From a virus: a stretch of 44,516 nucleotides of DNA. Positions 6,547-15,825 of the stretch are shown one piece after another. The translations under genes were made by a program, and so were the position numbers. The DNA is taken from positions 1 to 44,516 of the IMG/VR virus record IMGVR_UViG_3300035016_000026; one strand, given 5' to 3'. The notes under the pieces were generated by a model, which was given only the letters and a program-made list of their open reading frames with translations, ran no database searches and was not told where the DNA came from. Numbering within the stretch: the first letter of the stretch is position 1; each line of letters starts with the position of its first letter.

Positions 6547-9500
6547 CTATTTGCTTGCGTTCGTGCCGACGAATCGCAACTCACTGTAACCGTACCCGGA
6601 TACGGCAGTATTGGATGTAAGCCTAAGTCGGTAGGTATAGTAACCAGCGGCCGGCGGGATGTCTACATATGTGAAATCCATCTTTTGTAGCGATCCGTCA
6701 TCGCCATCGTAATCATCAGTCCTTAGAAGGGTCTGAGAACTTGTGCTGTTATCTCTTCTGTAGAGTCTCGCAGTTACGTTCCCTGATCCGGGGTTAACAG
6801 TGCTTCCGTTCAGGATCAGAATTACAGATCCACTTAGGTAGGTGGGGAAAGCTAGCTCAACATAAACGTTCTCGCCGGAATTAAGGTCTGAATTCGCCGG
6901 CTCTACTGCGTACACAACGGTGGTAACCGCGCCGTCAACAATGTGGATGGTGTTGACGCTGAGCTCATCGATTTGAGCAGAGCCAACGACCAGGTTGTCG
7001 AGGAAGGCGCTGGAGCCCACAATTTCCTCAACGTTGATGGAGTCCGAGGTAAGATTGGCGATGCGGGCGTTATCAATGAAAGTCGTGCCGGCTTTGAACA
7101 CAGCCGCCACCGTACCGCCGGCACGAACGACTATCTGGTCGCCATCTAGGATGGTGCGAGCGAGGGCGGCGGTGGCCTCGAAGTAGATGCCCGTCGACCG
7201 CATGGTCTCGCCGGCCACGCTGAACTGCAGCGCACCGCTGGCGGTCCAGCCTGCAGATGGTGTGCCAGTCAGGTCCATGCGGAAGGTAGCAGCACCCCCT
7301 GAATAGCCAATCTCCCCCTGCAGCGTCGTCAGCGCCGTGGCGGTCGCCGTCACCTCGCCGTCGAGTTCGGTGACCGAGGCGCTGAGCAGGTCGAGCGCTT
7401 CGATCGTGGCATATTCACCGAGCTCTGCCTCCAGCGACTCCACGCGGGTGACAATCGCCGCGTCGGCCGTCGCCAGCGTATCGACTTCCAGCGTCCACGC
7501 CGCCGTGTTGTCGTCGATCTCGCTGCGCAGCTCCTGGCGTAGGGTCTGCCGGTCCAGCCGGTTCTGGCTGGCCTGGTTGATGACCATGAGCGAGTTGCGC
7601 TGCAGGCCCTCGCGAAGATCGCGGATGCTCTGGCCGGCACGCTGCTGCCAAGCCGCAATGTCGGCGTCGAGGGCGGCAAGGTTGATCGGGTAGAAAATGT
7701 AGTTGCCTGTGATGCGGATGTCCGGCAGCTCGCCGGCCACGAACTCCCGAATACTCCATGGGCCTTGTAAGTTACCGATCGCCGCGACCCGAAGGGTAAG
7801 GATCTGCGGCAGCACCGACACGGTGAAGCGGTTGGCGTTGCCGGCGTAGACTGGGGTCCAGGTCACCTCGCCGTCATAACTCACCTCGGCGACGTAGCCG
7901 CCGCTGGCGCCCGGCGCCGGCAACCACATGGCGTCGAGCTCTAGGCCGGCGACGGCGGGCCGAAGTTCGGCATACAGTCCCAGCACCACCGGCCGCAGCG
8001 GCACCGCCGGCGGCAGCGTCGGCGGCGTCCAGGGAGAGGGCATGACCTCCGTGCCGTCGGCGAGGTAGACCTCTGGCGCATCGACCACGGCCATTATCTC
8101 TACCTTGCCGGCGGCATTCGGCACCGCCGAGACCAGGAGGCCGTTGAAGGGCCGGGTTTCGCCGTCGCAGATCAGTACATGCGCCGGCTCCGCTCGGGCT
8201 GAGGGCAGGATGCTGGCAAGCGAGCCCATGTCGCCCTCGACGGCTGCGCGGTCGGCGGCATCGAGGGTGAGCTCGCGCCCATTGGTCGTCTCGACCAGGC
8301 AGGGCCCCCATTCCGCGCCATCCTTTCCGCGGAGGATGACATAGGCCGCCCCCGTGATGTCCTGCACAGGATCCCGATCGATAGTGAGCACGTCGCCGGC
8401 GCGCCCGGCGAGCGCGGCCGTCTCCACCCCTTCGATGAAGGGGTGCATGACGAGGATCGGGTCCCCCCGCACCAGCAGCTTACCCTCCCAGTCCGCCGTG
8501 AACCCGACGAACTCGCGCTGGTAGGCATTGACCGCCGCCTCGGTCACCCCCTCACGCCAGGCCTGATCGTGATCGGTGATGCCAAATGCCTCGAGCTTCT
8601 GCGGTTGCTCGGCGCCGATCGCGGCCAGCGAGGCGATGACCTCGCGCTGCTGCCATGTGGTTTCGTCGATGAAGCCGACGGCGACGCTGTCCGGCTTCTC
8701 CTCATCGAACAGCACCAGGCGGTGCTGGAAGCTGCCGCGCACCACGTTCCGCGGCGTAAACGTCGCGCGCTTGATCGCCTTCGGCTCGAGTCGCACGAAG
8801 CCGATGCGGCCGCCCACACGTACCGGTTGCGCCCGCCCTGCCCGCAGCACCGCCCGCAGGGCCTCGGCAAGGGTCCAGGTGCGGTCGAAAAGGGCGTTGA
8901 AGGTGTCCCCGCGACCGGCCCAGGTGGCGGCGAGCGCGGCGAGGGCATCGAGGTCGAACTGGGATTCGGTGAGCCCGATGGAATGATCCGAGTTCATCAG
9001 CAGGTCCGCGGCCGCCCAGGCGATGGAGCGGGTGGCCTGCAGGGTCCATTCATCCCCATCCCAGACCGGCAGGTGCCGGGTGGCGGTGATCCGGATTTGG
9101 CTCGAGGAGAACTGGCTGAGCTGCTCGCTCGCCCGCACCTTCATGGCGAGCAAGGTACAGCCCGGCGGCGTCACGAAGCCGGTCAGATAGCCGCGGAGCC
9201 CGGTCCAGACGCAGCCGTTGACCGCGGTGCCGTCATCATCGTCGAAGGCTTCGTTGGCAAGGAACTGCACCTCGTAGCGCCCCGGCGCCACGTCCGCCGC
9301 CCGGGTCATTCGCTGCGGGGTGCGGGTGGCGGCCGAGATGCTGGAGGAGAAGATGTTGGTCCAACTGCCGACCGGCGCGCCATCATTGTCGATTTTGCGG
9401 TACTGGGCGCGCAGCGAGATCGAGTTCGAGGCGACGCCCCTGTCCTTCGCGCGCCACAACCCCCCCGGGAATGCGAAGTCGACGGCGATGCGGTCAATCT

Positions 9501-10350
9501 CGGTACCGGCGATGTTAACAACGAACGGCCCGAGGACGTCGGACGGGTCGGGAACCTGCTGGCCAGCCACCTCTTGGGACGTGACGACGTTGGCCGGGAA
9601 CAGCGTTACATCGTCTCCCGGCTGCACGATCTCGAACTCGAGGTCGGAGAAGCTATCGGAATAGCCGTCGACGCTGTTCCAGGCTTCGGTTTCGCCGATC
9701 TCGATCTTCTCGATTTCGGCGGTGCCGACCGTCGCCGCAAACAACTGGTAGAGGTACTGGTCGTTGCCGGCATATTCCGAGTACGGCCGAGAGGCGAAGC
9801 GCGGCGGATAGCGCAGGCGCCCGTAAAGCGCCGGGATCGGCTCCAGCGGCGTCGCCTGGTTGCCGGCGGCATTCACCGAGTAGACGTTCTCCTTCGTCTC
9901 CTCGGGCACCTGCGGCGGCTGGAACAGCGTATTGAGCAACAGCGAGCCGCCGGCGAGCAGCGCCGCCGAGAAGACGGCAGCGCCAATGGTCCCGGCGCCG
10001 AACACGGCAGCGCCGATCATGGGCGCCGCGATCGACAGGGCGACCGCCGCCAGCAGGGCGGCGATCTGCTTGCCGGTATTGCCGCCATCGCCGCCCCCAC
10101 CACGGGGCACTGCGACGAACGCCAGCACCTCGCCCGGGCGCACCACGCGCACGGCCCAGCAGCCGCGCAGCACCGGCTCGCCTTCCATGACGGCGATCGT
10201 CGGCAGCCGGAACTGCAGGCCGTGAATCTCGATCACCTCTGCGACCGTCATCGGCCGCTCGAGCGCAAGCTCGAGCTCGGGCGCGCCGAACGGACCGGTA
10301 AGCAGCACCGCTCGGCCGCCGGCCGGGTTGATGGGGAGATTCACATTCAT
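6547..10350 (-). CDS. Tail tip / host specificity protein, lambda J-like
   Basis: The 1267-residue protein begins at the ATG at 10350, which overlaps the TGA of the NlpC/P60 gene; codons upstream in frame are that gene's shadow. Order of parts: a small beta domain (1-100), a hydrophobic alanine-rich stretch (about 90-150, IAALLAAVALSIAAPMIG), then a large tail-hub region including ATPLEPIPALYGRLRYPP. Fibronectin-like strands follow, then a coiled-coil region (QSIRDLREGL...RLDRQTLRQELRSEI), a DUF1983-like segment and a C-terminal tip. The last 115 or so residues are encoded by clearly A+T-richer DNA. It should form the tail tip that contacts the receptor and opens the tail. Confidence 0.85.
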   Translation of the reverse strand: MNVNLPINPAGGRAVLLTGPFGAPELELALERPMTVAEVIEIHGLQFRLPTIAVMEGEPVLRGCWAVRVVRPGEVLAFVAVPRGGGGDGGNTGKQIAALLAAVALSIAAPMIGAAVFGAGTIGAAVFSAALLAGGSLLLNTLFQPPQVPEETKENVYSVNAAGNQATPLEPIPALYGRLRYPPRFASRPYSEYAGNDQYLYQLFAATVGTAEIEKIEIGETEAWNSVDGYSDSFSDLEFEIVQPGDDVTLFPANVVTSQEVAGQQVPDPSDVLGPFVVNIAGTEIDRIAVDFAFPGGLWRAKDRGVASNSISLRAQYRKIDNDGAPVGSWTNIFSSSISAATRTPQRMTRAADVAPGRYEVQFLANEAFDDDDGTAVNGCVWTGLRGYLTGFVTPPGCTLLAMKVRASEQLSQFSSSQIRITATRHLPVWDGDEWTLQATRSIAWAAADLLMNSDHSIGLTESQFDLDALAALAATWAGRGDTFNALFDRTWTLAEALRAVLRAGRAQPVRVGGRIGFVRLEPKAIKRATFTPRNVVRGSFQHRLVLFDEEKPDSVAVGFIDETTWQQREVIASLAAIGAEQPQKLEAFGITDHDQAWREGVTEAAVNAYQREFVGFTADWEGKLLVRGDPILVMHPFIEGVETAALAGRAGDVLTIDRDPVQDITGAAYVILRGKDGAEWGPCLVETTNGRELTLDAADRAAVEGDMGSLASILPSARAEPAHVLICDGETRPFNGLLVSAVPNAAGKVEIMAVVDAPEVYLADGTEVMPSPWTPPTLPPAVPLRPVVLGLYAELRPAVAGLELDAMWLPAPGASGGYVAEVSYDGEVTWTPVYAGNANRFTVSVLPQILTLRVAAIGNLQGPWSIREFVAGELPDIRITGNYIFYPINLAALDADIAAWQQRAGQSIRDLREGLQRNSLMVINQASQNRLDRQTLRQELRSEIDDNTAAWTLEVDTLATADAAIVTRVESLEAELGEYATIEALDLLSASVTELDGEVTATATALTTLQGEIGYSGGAATFRMDLTGTPSAGWTASGALQFSVAGETMRSTGIYFEATAALARTILDGDQIVVRAGGTVAAVFKAGTTFIDNARIANLTSDSINVEEIVGSSAFLDNLVVGSAQIDELSVNTIHIVDGAVTTVVYAVEPANSDLNSGENVYVELAFPTYLSGSVILILNGSTVNPGSGNVTARLYRRDNSTSSQTLLRTDDYDGDDGSLQKMDFTYVDIPPAAGYYTYRLRLTSNTAVSGYGYSELRFVGTNASK

Positions 10351-10814
10351 TGGATCGGCAAGGCCTCGGCCGGGAGGTGGAAGCGGAACCGGCGCCAGCC
10401 GATCGCTTCGAGGGTGGAAATCGTGTCGGCAACGACGCCGCAGTTTTCGATGGAGTGGACGATGATGCCGCCGTCCTCGCGCAGCCAAGTGCCGAGGTGA
10501 TAGCCGCAGAGGTTGCGCGCCATGGTCACCAGCGCTCCGTCCTCAGGCCGCGGCACCTCGCGCCAGCGTCCGCGCTCGGGATGAACGGCAATGGCCGCGG
10601 CGATCGCCGATCGGCCCGCCGCGCCCGGCATCGTGAACTCCGGCATCTCGCGCCCGAAGAGCCCCGCCTGCAGCGCCCGCGCGGCGCCGTAGCAGTCGAA
10701 GGCCTCCGGTCCCTGGGCGCCCAGCCGATATGGCCGGCCGATCAGGGCGTTGATGACTGAGAGCCGGCCCTCGCCTACACTTAACTGTTCCAACTCGGAA
10801 GGCTTAGCCGTCAT
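10347..10814 (-). CDS. Tail-tip NlpC/P60 peptidase, lambda K-like
   Basis: The 155-residue protein has FDCYG (Cys41) and later GYHLGTWLREDGGIIVH with His106 and His120, the Cys-His layout of NlpC/P60 peptidases. It is expected to cut peptidoglycan locally during DNA injection. It starts at 10814, where its ATG shares one base with the TGA of the upstream DUF1833 gene, and its TGA overlaps the ATG of the J-like gene. The position between L-like and J-like genes equals that of lambda K. Confidence 0.85.
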   Translation of the reverse strand: MTAKPSELEQLSVGEGRLSVINALIGRPYRLGAQGPEAFDCYGAARALQAGLFGREMPEFTMPGAAGRSAIAAAIAVHPERGRWREVPRPEDGALVTMARNLCGYHLGTWLREDGGIIVHSIENCGVVADTISTLEAIGWRRFRFHLPAEALPIQ

Positions 10815-11380
10815 TACGCACCCCCGAAGAGGCCGGGGAAGCCGTCGCGGCTGAAGCTGCGCCGCGGGAACCCCTTGTTGAGCAGGTCGACGAAGGTGGC
10901 GGTTCCTTCGAGTCGCAGTACCGAGACGCTGACCACCCGCATTGTGAGCTGGTTGATGATCATGTCCGGCGGCCCACTGGTGGCGTAGACGCCGGTTTCC
11001 GTATCGCGCAGCGCCACCCATTCCCGATAGATGACCTGCGCCGACGCCCGCACCCGCGCCGCCGCCTGCAGCTTCGGCCAGATGCTGCGCGGCACGTTGT
11101 CGAGCGTGATCTTCAGCGAGCCGAAGCTGCTCTCGGACTGCTCGGGCAGGCTCAGCTGCATGGCGAGCGGCACGAAGGTCTTTGTCTGACCGGCAAACAG
11201 CGGCGCGTCCGCCTCATAGGTCAGGTCCCAGGCGCGATCGTCGAGCGCGACGCGGATGGAATCGGCATTGTCCTCGGCATCGACGAACTGCGGGTGCAGC
11301 AGCTCCAGCGTATGCACCACGTACTCGTCGACCGGCGCCGAGGCGTAGGCCTCGGCCAGCGCTGCGCTCCAGTCCGGCAT
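10814..11380 (-). CDS. DUF1833 minor tail protein, lambda L-like
   Basis: The 188-residue protein shows the DUF1833 layout: an N-terminal LELLHPQF, a central LPEQSESSFGSLKITLDNVPRS, YREW, and a C-terminal LLNKGFPRRSFSRDGFPGL. The ATG at 11380 was chosen because it abuts the previous gene's stop and the homology begins at MPDWSAALAEAYA. By order it replaces lambda L, a minor tail-tip protein. No cysteine cluster for an iron-sulphur site is present, unlike lambda L. Confidence 0.8.
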   Translation of the reverse strand: MPDWSAALAEAYASAPVDEYVVHTLELLHPQFVDAEDNADSIRVALDDRAWDLTYEADAPLFAGQTKTFVPLAMQLSLPEQSESSFGSLKITLDNVPRSIWPKLQAAARVRASAQVIYREWVALRDTETGVYATSGPPDMIINQLTMRVVSVSVLRLEGTATFVDLLNKGFPRRSFSRDGFPGLFGGA

Positions 11381-11739
11381 CAATAGTCCTCGACGTCGAG
11401 CACGAGGCGCACCCGGTGCCGCAGGCCATGGCCGGCGTCGTCGGCGTAGCGCTCGCGGAAGCTGCAGGTGCGCTCTGCAAAGCCGGAGCCGGTCCACACC
11501 GGCATCGTGAACTCCAGCACCCCGTCGACCAGGTCGTCGCGCACCCAGGCCTTGAAGACGTCAAAGGCGGCGTTGCTCATGCGGACGGTGAAGGTCAGCG
11601 TGGCAATGTTCTTCGTCGTCGACCGCCGGCCACGCCGCGACCCGTCCTCCATGTCGGTCCGGTCCGGCTCACGGAACGGCAGCGCCTGGAAGGTGCCGGC
11701 GAGCGGCTCCGAGGGCACGGCTTCGGGCCAGGTCTCCAT
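11380..11739 (-). CDS. Minor tail protein, lambda M position
   Basis: The 119-residue protein contains TATLTFTVRM-like strand patterns (IATLTFTVRMSNAAFDVFKA) and WVRDDLVDGVLEFTMPVWTG. It resembles short beta-rich tail-tip proteins located right after the tape measure. It starts at 11739, immediately after the tape-measure stop, and shares its stop region with the next start at 11380. The function is inferred from the lambda-like order (H, then M, L, K, J). Confidence 0.65.
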   Translation of the reverse strand: METWPEAVPSEPLAGTFQALPFREPDRTDMEDGSRRGRRSTTKNIATLTFTVRMSNAAFDVFKAWVRDDLVDGVLEFTMPVWTGSGFAERTCSFRERYADDAGHGLRHRVRLVLDVEDY

Positions 11740-13767
11740 CTAGAGGCCCCGCCGGCGCAGGCCATAGACCTGCTCTACAGTGCCGAGTTTGCCCTCGGCC
11801 GCGGCACCGTTGACGGTGCCGATGATCAGCCGCGCGATATCCACGCCGCCTTCCTGCCGCATCGTCGCTTCCTCGACCTGCTTGCCCTCGCCATTGCGGT
11901 TGACCAGCTCGACGCGCAGCGGACGGCCCCCGCCATCGGAACGGCTGTGCTCGAGGTTGCGCATCAGGGCGGCGATCAGGCCATCGGCGTTGTCCATCTG
12001 CCGGGGCGTGAAGATGCCCTCGTCCCGCCGCGCCACCACCAGCTGCTCATCGGCGTTGAGGCCGCCCATGTGCCGGCGTGGCAGGCTGGCAGTACTCGCC
12101 GCCGACAGCCGGCGAGACTGCGGTGCGGCACCCCGCCCCACCTGCCACCCCGAATGCGCCTGGCCGAAGATGGCGGAGCCCCAGAGGCCATTGCCGAAGG
12201 TCCCGCCGGTGGCACCGGCGCCGGGCCGGAACGCGCCGGCGAGCAGCTCGGTGAAGGCGCCGATGCCCGTGTCGAGCCCGGTTGAGAACATCTTGTCGAG
12301 GACCTTGCCCAGCGCGTTGTCCCAGGCCTCGGTGGCGTCCTTGCCTGCCCGAATATCGGAAACAATGCCGCCGAAGACGTCGCGCGCCGTATCGCCGACA
12401 TTGTCGAGGACGTCCTCGACCTGCTTCAGCGCCGTTTCCTCGGCGGCGATCTGCTCGACCAGCCCCTTGATCGTCTGGCCTTCGGCCGAGGCGGCCTCCA
12501 CGCCGGCGCGCCGCAGCTCATTGAGGAGGCGCTTCTCCTCCTCCGTCGCGCCGATCGCCGCCAGTTCGTCCCGCAGCGCCCGGATCACGCCCTCGATCTT
12601 CTCGCGCTCGCGGTCCGCTGCGGCGATCGCCTTCTTGTCCGGCGGCGTGATGCCGCCACCGCCACCGCCTGGTACGGTGATATCGATGGGATCGGGGCGA
12701 CTATTGAGCTCGTCGAGTATCTGGCGCTCCATTTCCGCCAGCTGCGCCAGGCCGTCCTGGGCGCGCCTAATGCCAAGCTCCAGCCCCTCCCGGGTATCGA
12801 GAACACCGAGATTGCCGGTGCGAAGCTTGGACTGGTTCTGCAGGATCTGGTTTTCCAGCCGCACTCGGTTGCGCCCGGCCTCCTTCAGCCGCGCATCCAG
12901 CCCCGCCTTAGACTGCTGATCGAAGGATTCGAAGCGCTCCATAAAGTCGTAGAGCGCTCCCGCTGCCTCGAGGATCGCCCGATGCAGGGCTGTCCCCACC
13001 GTGGTCGCGACGGCCTGGAACTTCCGGTCCAGCTCGTCGGCCCGATCGATCATCTCCTCCGACATGACGGCGCCCAGCCGGTGGGCCTCGTCGATGGTCT
13101 GGCGGATGCCGTCGGCACCTTGTTCGATCAGCTGCACGAACCGCTCCCCGCCAGTGCCGCCGAAGATCTCGTCGGCGATGCGGATGGCGGCCGCGCGGTC
13201 GAGTTCGCCGAGCTTGCCGATGATCTCCGTGAACAGCTCCGAGGGGTCCTTCAGCTTCGCTTTCAGTTCGTCGGCCGAATAGCCTAGCCGCTGGAACGCC
13301 TCGGCTGCACTGCCGCCGCCGGTGGCAATGAACTGATCTGCGCGCAGCTGCAGCTCTTTCATGCCGTCCGTGAGACTGTCGACGCCGAGGCGGTTCTGTT
13401 CGGCGACGTACTTGAGCTCCTGGAAGCTCTTGACGTCGAGACCGGCCCGGCGCGCGGCGTCGCCAATCTCCGCCACGCTGCGGGCGACGTCGCGGATGGC
13501 ACCTACGCTGAGCCCGCTCGCAAGTCCGACGCCGATGCCAACGAGGCTGGTGCGCACCAGCCGCGCCACACCGTTCAGTCCCGTCAGCGTCTTCCGAGCA
13601 TTCGCGGCGCCATCGTTCACGGCGCGCAGCGCGTGGCTTGCCGGCCGCCCCGAACGCTCAATGGCGCGCAATGCATCCTGCCCCTCGCGGCCGATATCCT
13701 TGAGCGCCCGCTCGACGACTTCCTTGTCCTTGACGGAGAGGCGAATGCCGACTTCTTTGCTCTTCAC
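11740..13767 (-). CDS. Tail tape measure protein
   Basis: The 675-residue protein is mostly helical. It opens with VGIRLSVKDKEVVERALKDI, has a hydrophobic glycine-rich segment (LVRTSLVGIGVGLASGLSVG, about 69-90), and then long charged helices (LKELQLRADQ, REREKIEGVIRALRDELAAI). The C-terminal part ends with RVELVNRNGEGKQVEEA, typical of short tape measures. It should set tail length and occupy the tail lumen. It lies directly after the frameshifted GT product, with which it shares four bases, as in lambda (G, T, H). Confidence 0.85.
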   Translation of the reverse strand: MKSKEVGIRLSVKDKEVVERALKDIGREGQDALRAIERSGRPASHALRAVNDGAANARKTLTGLNGVARLVRTSLVGIGVGLASGLSVGAIRDVARSVAEIGDAARRAGLDVKSFQELKYVAEQNRLGVDSLTDGMKELQLRADQFIATGGGSAAEAFQRLGYSADELKAKLKDPSELFTEIIGKLGELDRAAAIRIADEIFGGTGGERFVQLIEQGADGIRQTIDEAHRLGAVMSEEMIDRADELDRKFQAVATTVGTALHRAILEAAGALYDFMERFESFDQQSKAGLDARLKEAGRNRVRLENQILQNQSKLRTGNLGVLDTREGLELGIRRAQDGLAQLAEMERQILDELNSRPDPIDITVPGGGGGGITPPDKKAIAAADREREKIEGVIRALRDELAAIGATEEEKRLLNELRRAGVEAASAEGQTIKGLVEQIAAEETALKQVEDVLDNVGDTARDVFGGIVSDIRAGKDATEAWDNALGKVLDKMFSTGLDTGIGAFTELLAGAFRPGAGATGGTFGNGLWGSAIFGQAHSGWQVGRGAAPQSRRLSAASTASLPRRHMGGLNADEQLVVARRDEGIFTPRQMDNADGLIAALMRNLEHSRSDGGGRPLRVELVNRNGEGKQVEEATMRQEGGVDIARLIIGTVNGAAAEGKLGTVEQVYGLRRRGL

Positions 13768-14530
13768 GCTTCCGGCCCTCCTTCTTTCTCACTCATCGCC
13801 AGCAGGAAGCCGCGCTCGCACGCGGCGACCAGCACGTCGGCTGTTTCGGTATCTATCCCGGCCGCCTCGAGGCGGCGCAGGATGGCGTCAGTTTCGACGC
13901 CGACCACCTGTCCCATGGAAGTGACCCGCACCCGGTGGGCACCGGCCCGGAACAACCCCCAGGCCATGCGCCCGGCGTCGGTCCGGGGCGCCTCCTGGTG
14001 GTAGACGCACTGGCCGGGGTTCGTGGTGGCACAGGCCTCGCCGGCGGCGGCGCAGCCATCGCAGTAGGTTCGTCCCCGGCCCTTGCCGTAGTGCCATTCG
14101 GCAAGGGCCCTTAGGCGTTTCCCTCGCGGACCGCGGCGTTGTGGCGCGCCATCTGCCGGGCAATGAACAGGTCGGCGGCGCGGGTATCGCCCAGCAGGCG
14201 CGTGACCAGCTCGGGCTTGAAGGCCACCGGCTTCCGATCGATGGTCACGCCCTCCCAGTCGACGATCGCCAGCTCGCCAAGAGAGAGCGCGAACATGGCA
14301 TCCCAGACGCCCCGTTCGTCTGCCGGGTCGGAGAGGTCCGGCAGCCCCGAAACCACGCCGCCGGCCTTGGTGACGGCCTCGCCGGCTTCCTTGAGCGTCA
14401 CCACCAGGGCATCGGCCCGGGCCCGGGCGGCATAAACCATTGCCGCGCCGCCGGGAGCCGCGAGAACCCGCGCCCCGTCATAGAGCTCGAGCCAGCGCGG
14501 CTCCGCCTTCTGTGTGTCGAGCAGCTCCAT
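13764..14530 (-). CDS. GT-like tail assembly chaperone made by -1 frameshift
   Basis: Reading through the heptamer at 14117-14123 with a -1 slip joins 138 codons of the G-like frame to 117 codons that stay open to the TGA at 13764, giving about 255 residues. The extension starts RLRALAEWHYGKGRGRTYCD, carries four cysteines at extension positions 19, 22, 29 and 37, and ends LAMSEKEGGPEA. No start codon with a ribosome site lies near the beginning of the extension; an internal ATG at 13967 covers only its last 67 residues. The frame and position match lambda G-T. The fusion is predicted, not proven. Confidence 0.75.
14111..14530 (-). CDS. Tail assembly chaperone, G-like (zero-frame product)
   Basis: The 139-residue protein starts at 14530, where the ATG meets the tail-tube gene's stop. 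The in-frame upstream extension is rejected because it is basic shadow sequence. It is rich in A, L, E and R and has FALSLGELAIVDWEGVTI and FKPELVTRLLGD. It occupies the position of lambda G between the tail tube and tape measure. The last codons before its TAA contain a slippery heptamer, so a minority of ribosomes should continue as the GT fusion. The role is to bind and hold the tape measure during assembly. Confidence 0.8.
   Translation of the reverse strand: MELLDTQKAEPRWLELYDGARVLAAPGGAAMVYAARARADALVVTLKEAGEAVTKAGGVVSGLPDLSDPADERGVWDAMFALSLGELAIVDWEGVTIDRKPVAFKPELVTRLLGDTRAADLFIARQMARHNAAVREGNA
14117..14123 (-). promoter_or_regulatory. -1 ribosomal frameshift site GGGAAAC
   Basis: In the G-like frame the minus strand reads G-GGA-AAC, a perfect X-XXY-YYZ heptamer, one codon before the final codon and stop. 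A -1 slip enters the frame that stays open for 117 codons. Lambda uses GGGAAAG at the same place. Confidence 0.8.
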
Positions 14531-15804
14531 CAGTAGCTCTCGACGTCGTTGGTCAGCACCACGCCGAGGAGATAGCCAAGCGTCGTGTCGTGCGCCGCCC
14601 GCCACTGCCAGCTCTGCGAGATGCCGCCCGGGCCGTTGATCGGAAGCTTAGGGTTGAAGAAGAACACCCGCGGCAGCTGGAACTTGAGGCTCCAGCCGGG
14701 GTGCGACCGGAGAGTGAAGCTGAGCTCCATCGCCGCCGGCGTCTTGCCGTCGGCCAGGTCCTCGAGCGTGGTATCGGCGCCGAAGCGGACATCGACGGTA
14801 CCGGTCGCCATGCGCTCGCCTTCATCGACGCCATCGATCATGCCATCGGCGCGGATCGTCTCGACGGCCTCGAGGGCGTTCGAGAAGCTGAACCTGGCCG
14901 CCGTGACGTTGGCGATCGCCCCGCCACCCACCGTGATCGCACCGCGGGCATTGTCGAAGGGCAGGTAGGCCAGCATGATCGGGGCGGCATCACGCGCCGC
15001 AAGCGGGTGCAGCGTGATTGTGAACTCGTCACCCACCTCGAAGTCGGCCGCGCCATCCGCGATCGTGAACTTGACCGGCCCGTCGAAGGCATCGCCGACA
15101 TCGACGGTACCGATCTGCTCATCGTCGGTGTCCAGCACCTCGAAGGTGCCGCCACCCGCCGCGGCGGCGGTGCAGACGACGCGATAGTCGCCGGCGGCCG
15201 CGCCCGCGGCAAACGCGGGATCGGCCAGCGTCAGGACGCCGTTTCCGGTGTTGCCGGCATCGGCTGCCACAGTCGCCGATCCGCCGACCGTGCCATCCTT
15301 GATCTCCCCCTGGCCGACCAGCGGGATCTCCACCAGGGCGCGCCCGGTCCGAGCCATGTCGAAGTTCATGCCGCCGGCCTTGACGCCGTGGACGGTGCGC
15401 CACTTCGCCGCTGTGAGCTTCGGATGGCCGGTCTGGCTCGAAAAGCTCGGCAGGTCCTCGCCCGAGGCAAAGACATGTTCGAAGATCCCGCTGTCGACCT
15501 CGGTCTCATCGCTGTCGGGGACACCCAGCACCGCCCGCAGTGCGACACCCATCGAGCGCGCGCACATGGGCAGCGTCATGGAATCGTTGACGACGACAGG
15601 ACCTTCCACCGGGTCGCCGGCGTCCGGCGTCCCGCGGTTCCAGGTGGGGTCCTCTTCGGGGGTCCGTTCCGGCGACAGGCCGTACTGCCGCAGCGGGACG
15701 CGGTAGTAGACGCCGCCGGCGCCGCCGTCGGGCGGAATTCCATATGTAGTCTCGAAGCCGATCAGGTTGACGGCATCGGCGCCGACTGCGCGGGGTTTCG
15801 TCAT
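14530..15804 (-). CDS. Major tail tube protein with inserted Ig-like structural domain
   Basis: The 424-residue protein starts at 15804 behind an AAGGAAGG ribosome site. Residues 1-175 and 270-424 look like a tail tube (KWRTVHGVKAGGMNFDMAR, LRSHPGWSLKFQLP, HDTTLGYLLGVVL). Residues 181-265 form a separate glycine- and alanine-rich beta domain (GNGVLTLADPA, GGGTFEVLD, VKFTIADGAADFEVGD) that is closely similar to a segment of the head decoration protein at 18795-19475. By order it equals lambda V. Subunits would stack as the tail tube, with the extra domain exposed outside. Confidence 0.8.
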   Translation of the reverse strand: MTKPRAVGADAVNLIGFETTYGIPPDGGAGGVYYRVPLRQYGLSPERTPEEDPTWNRGTPDAGDPVEGPVVVNDSMTLPMCARSMGVALRAVLGVPDSDETEVDSGIFEHVFASGEDLPSFSSQTGHPKLTAAKWRTVHGVKAGGMNFDMARTGRALVEIPLVGQGEIKDGTVGGSATVAADAGNTGNGVLTLADPAFAAGAAAGDYRVVCTAAAAGGGTFEVLDTDDEQIGTVDVGDAFDGPVKFTIADGAADFEVGDEFTITLHPLAARDAAPIMLAYLPFDNARGAITVGGGAIANVTAARFSFSNALEAVETIRADGMIDGVDEGERMATGTVDVRFGADTTLEDLADGKTPAAMELSFTLRSHPGWSLKFQLPRVFFFNPKLPINGPGGISQSWQWRAAHDTTLGYLLGVVLTNDVESY

Positions 15805-15825
15805 GGCAGGTGTCCTTCCTTTCGC

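Noticed and set aside
8443-10500. Long plus-strand open frame (685 codons) across the tail-tip gene
   Set aside because: It is antisense to a clearly recognisable J-like gene, is rich in R, G, H and D as high-GC shadows are, and has no domain.
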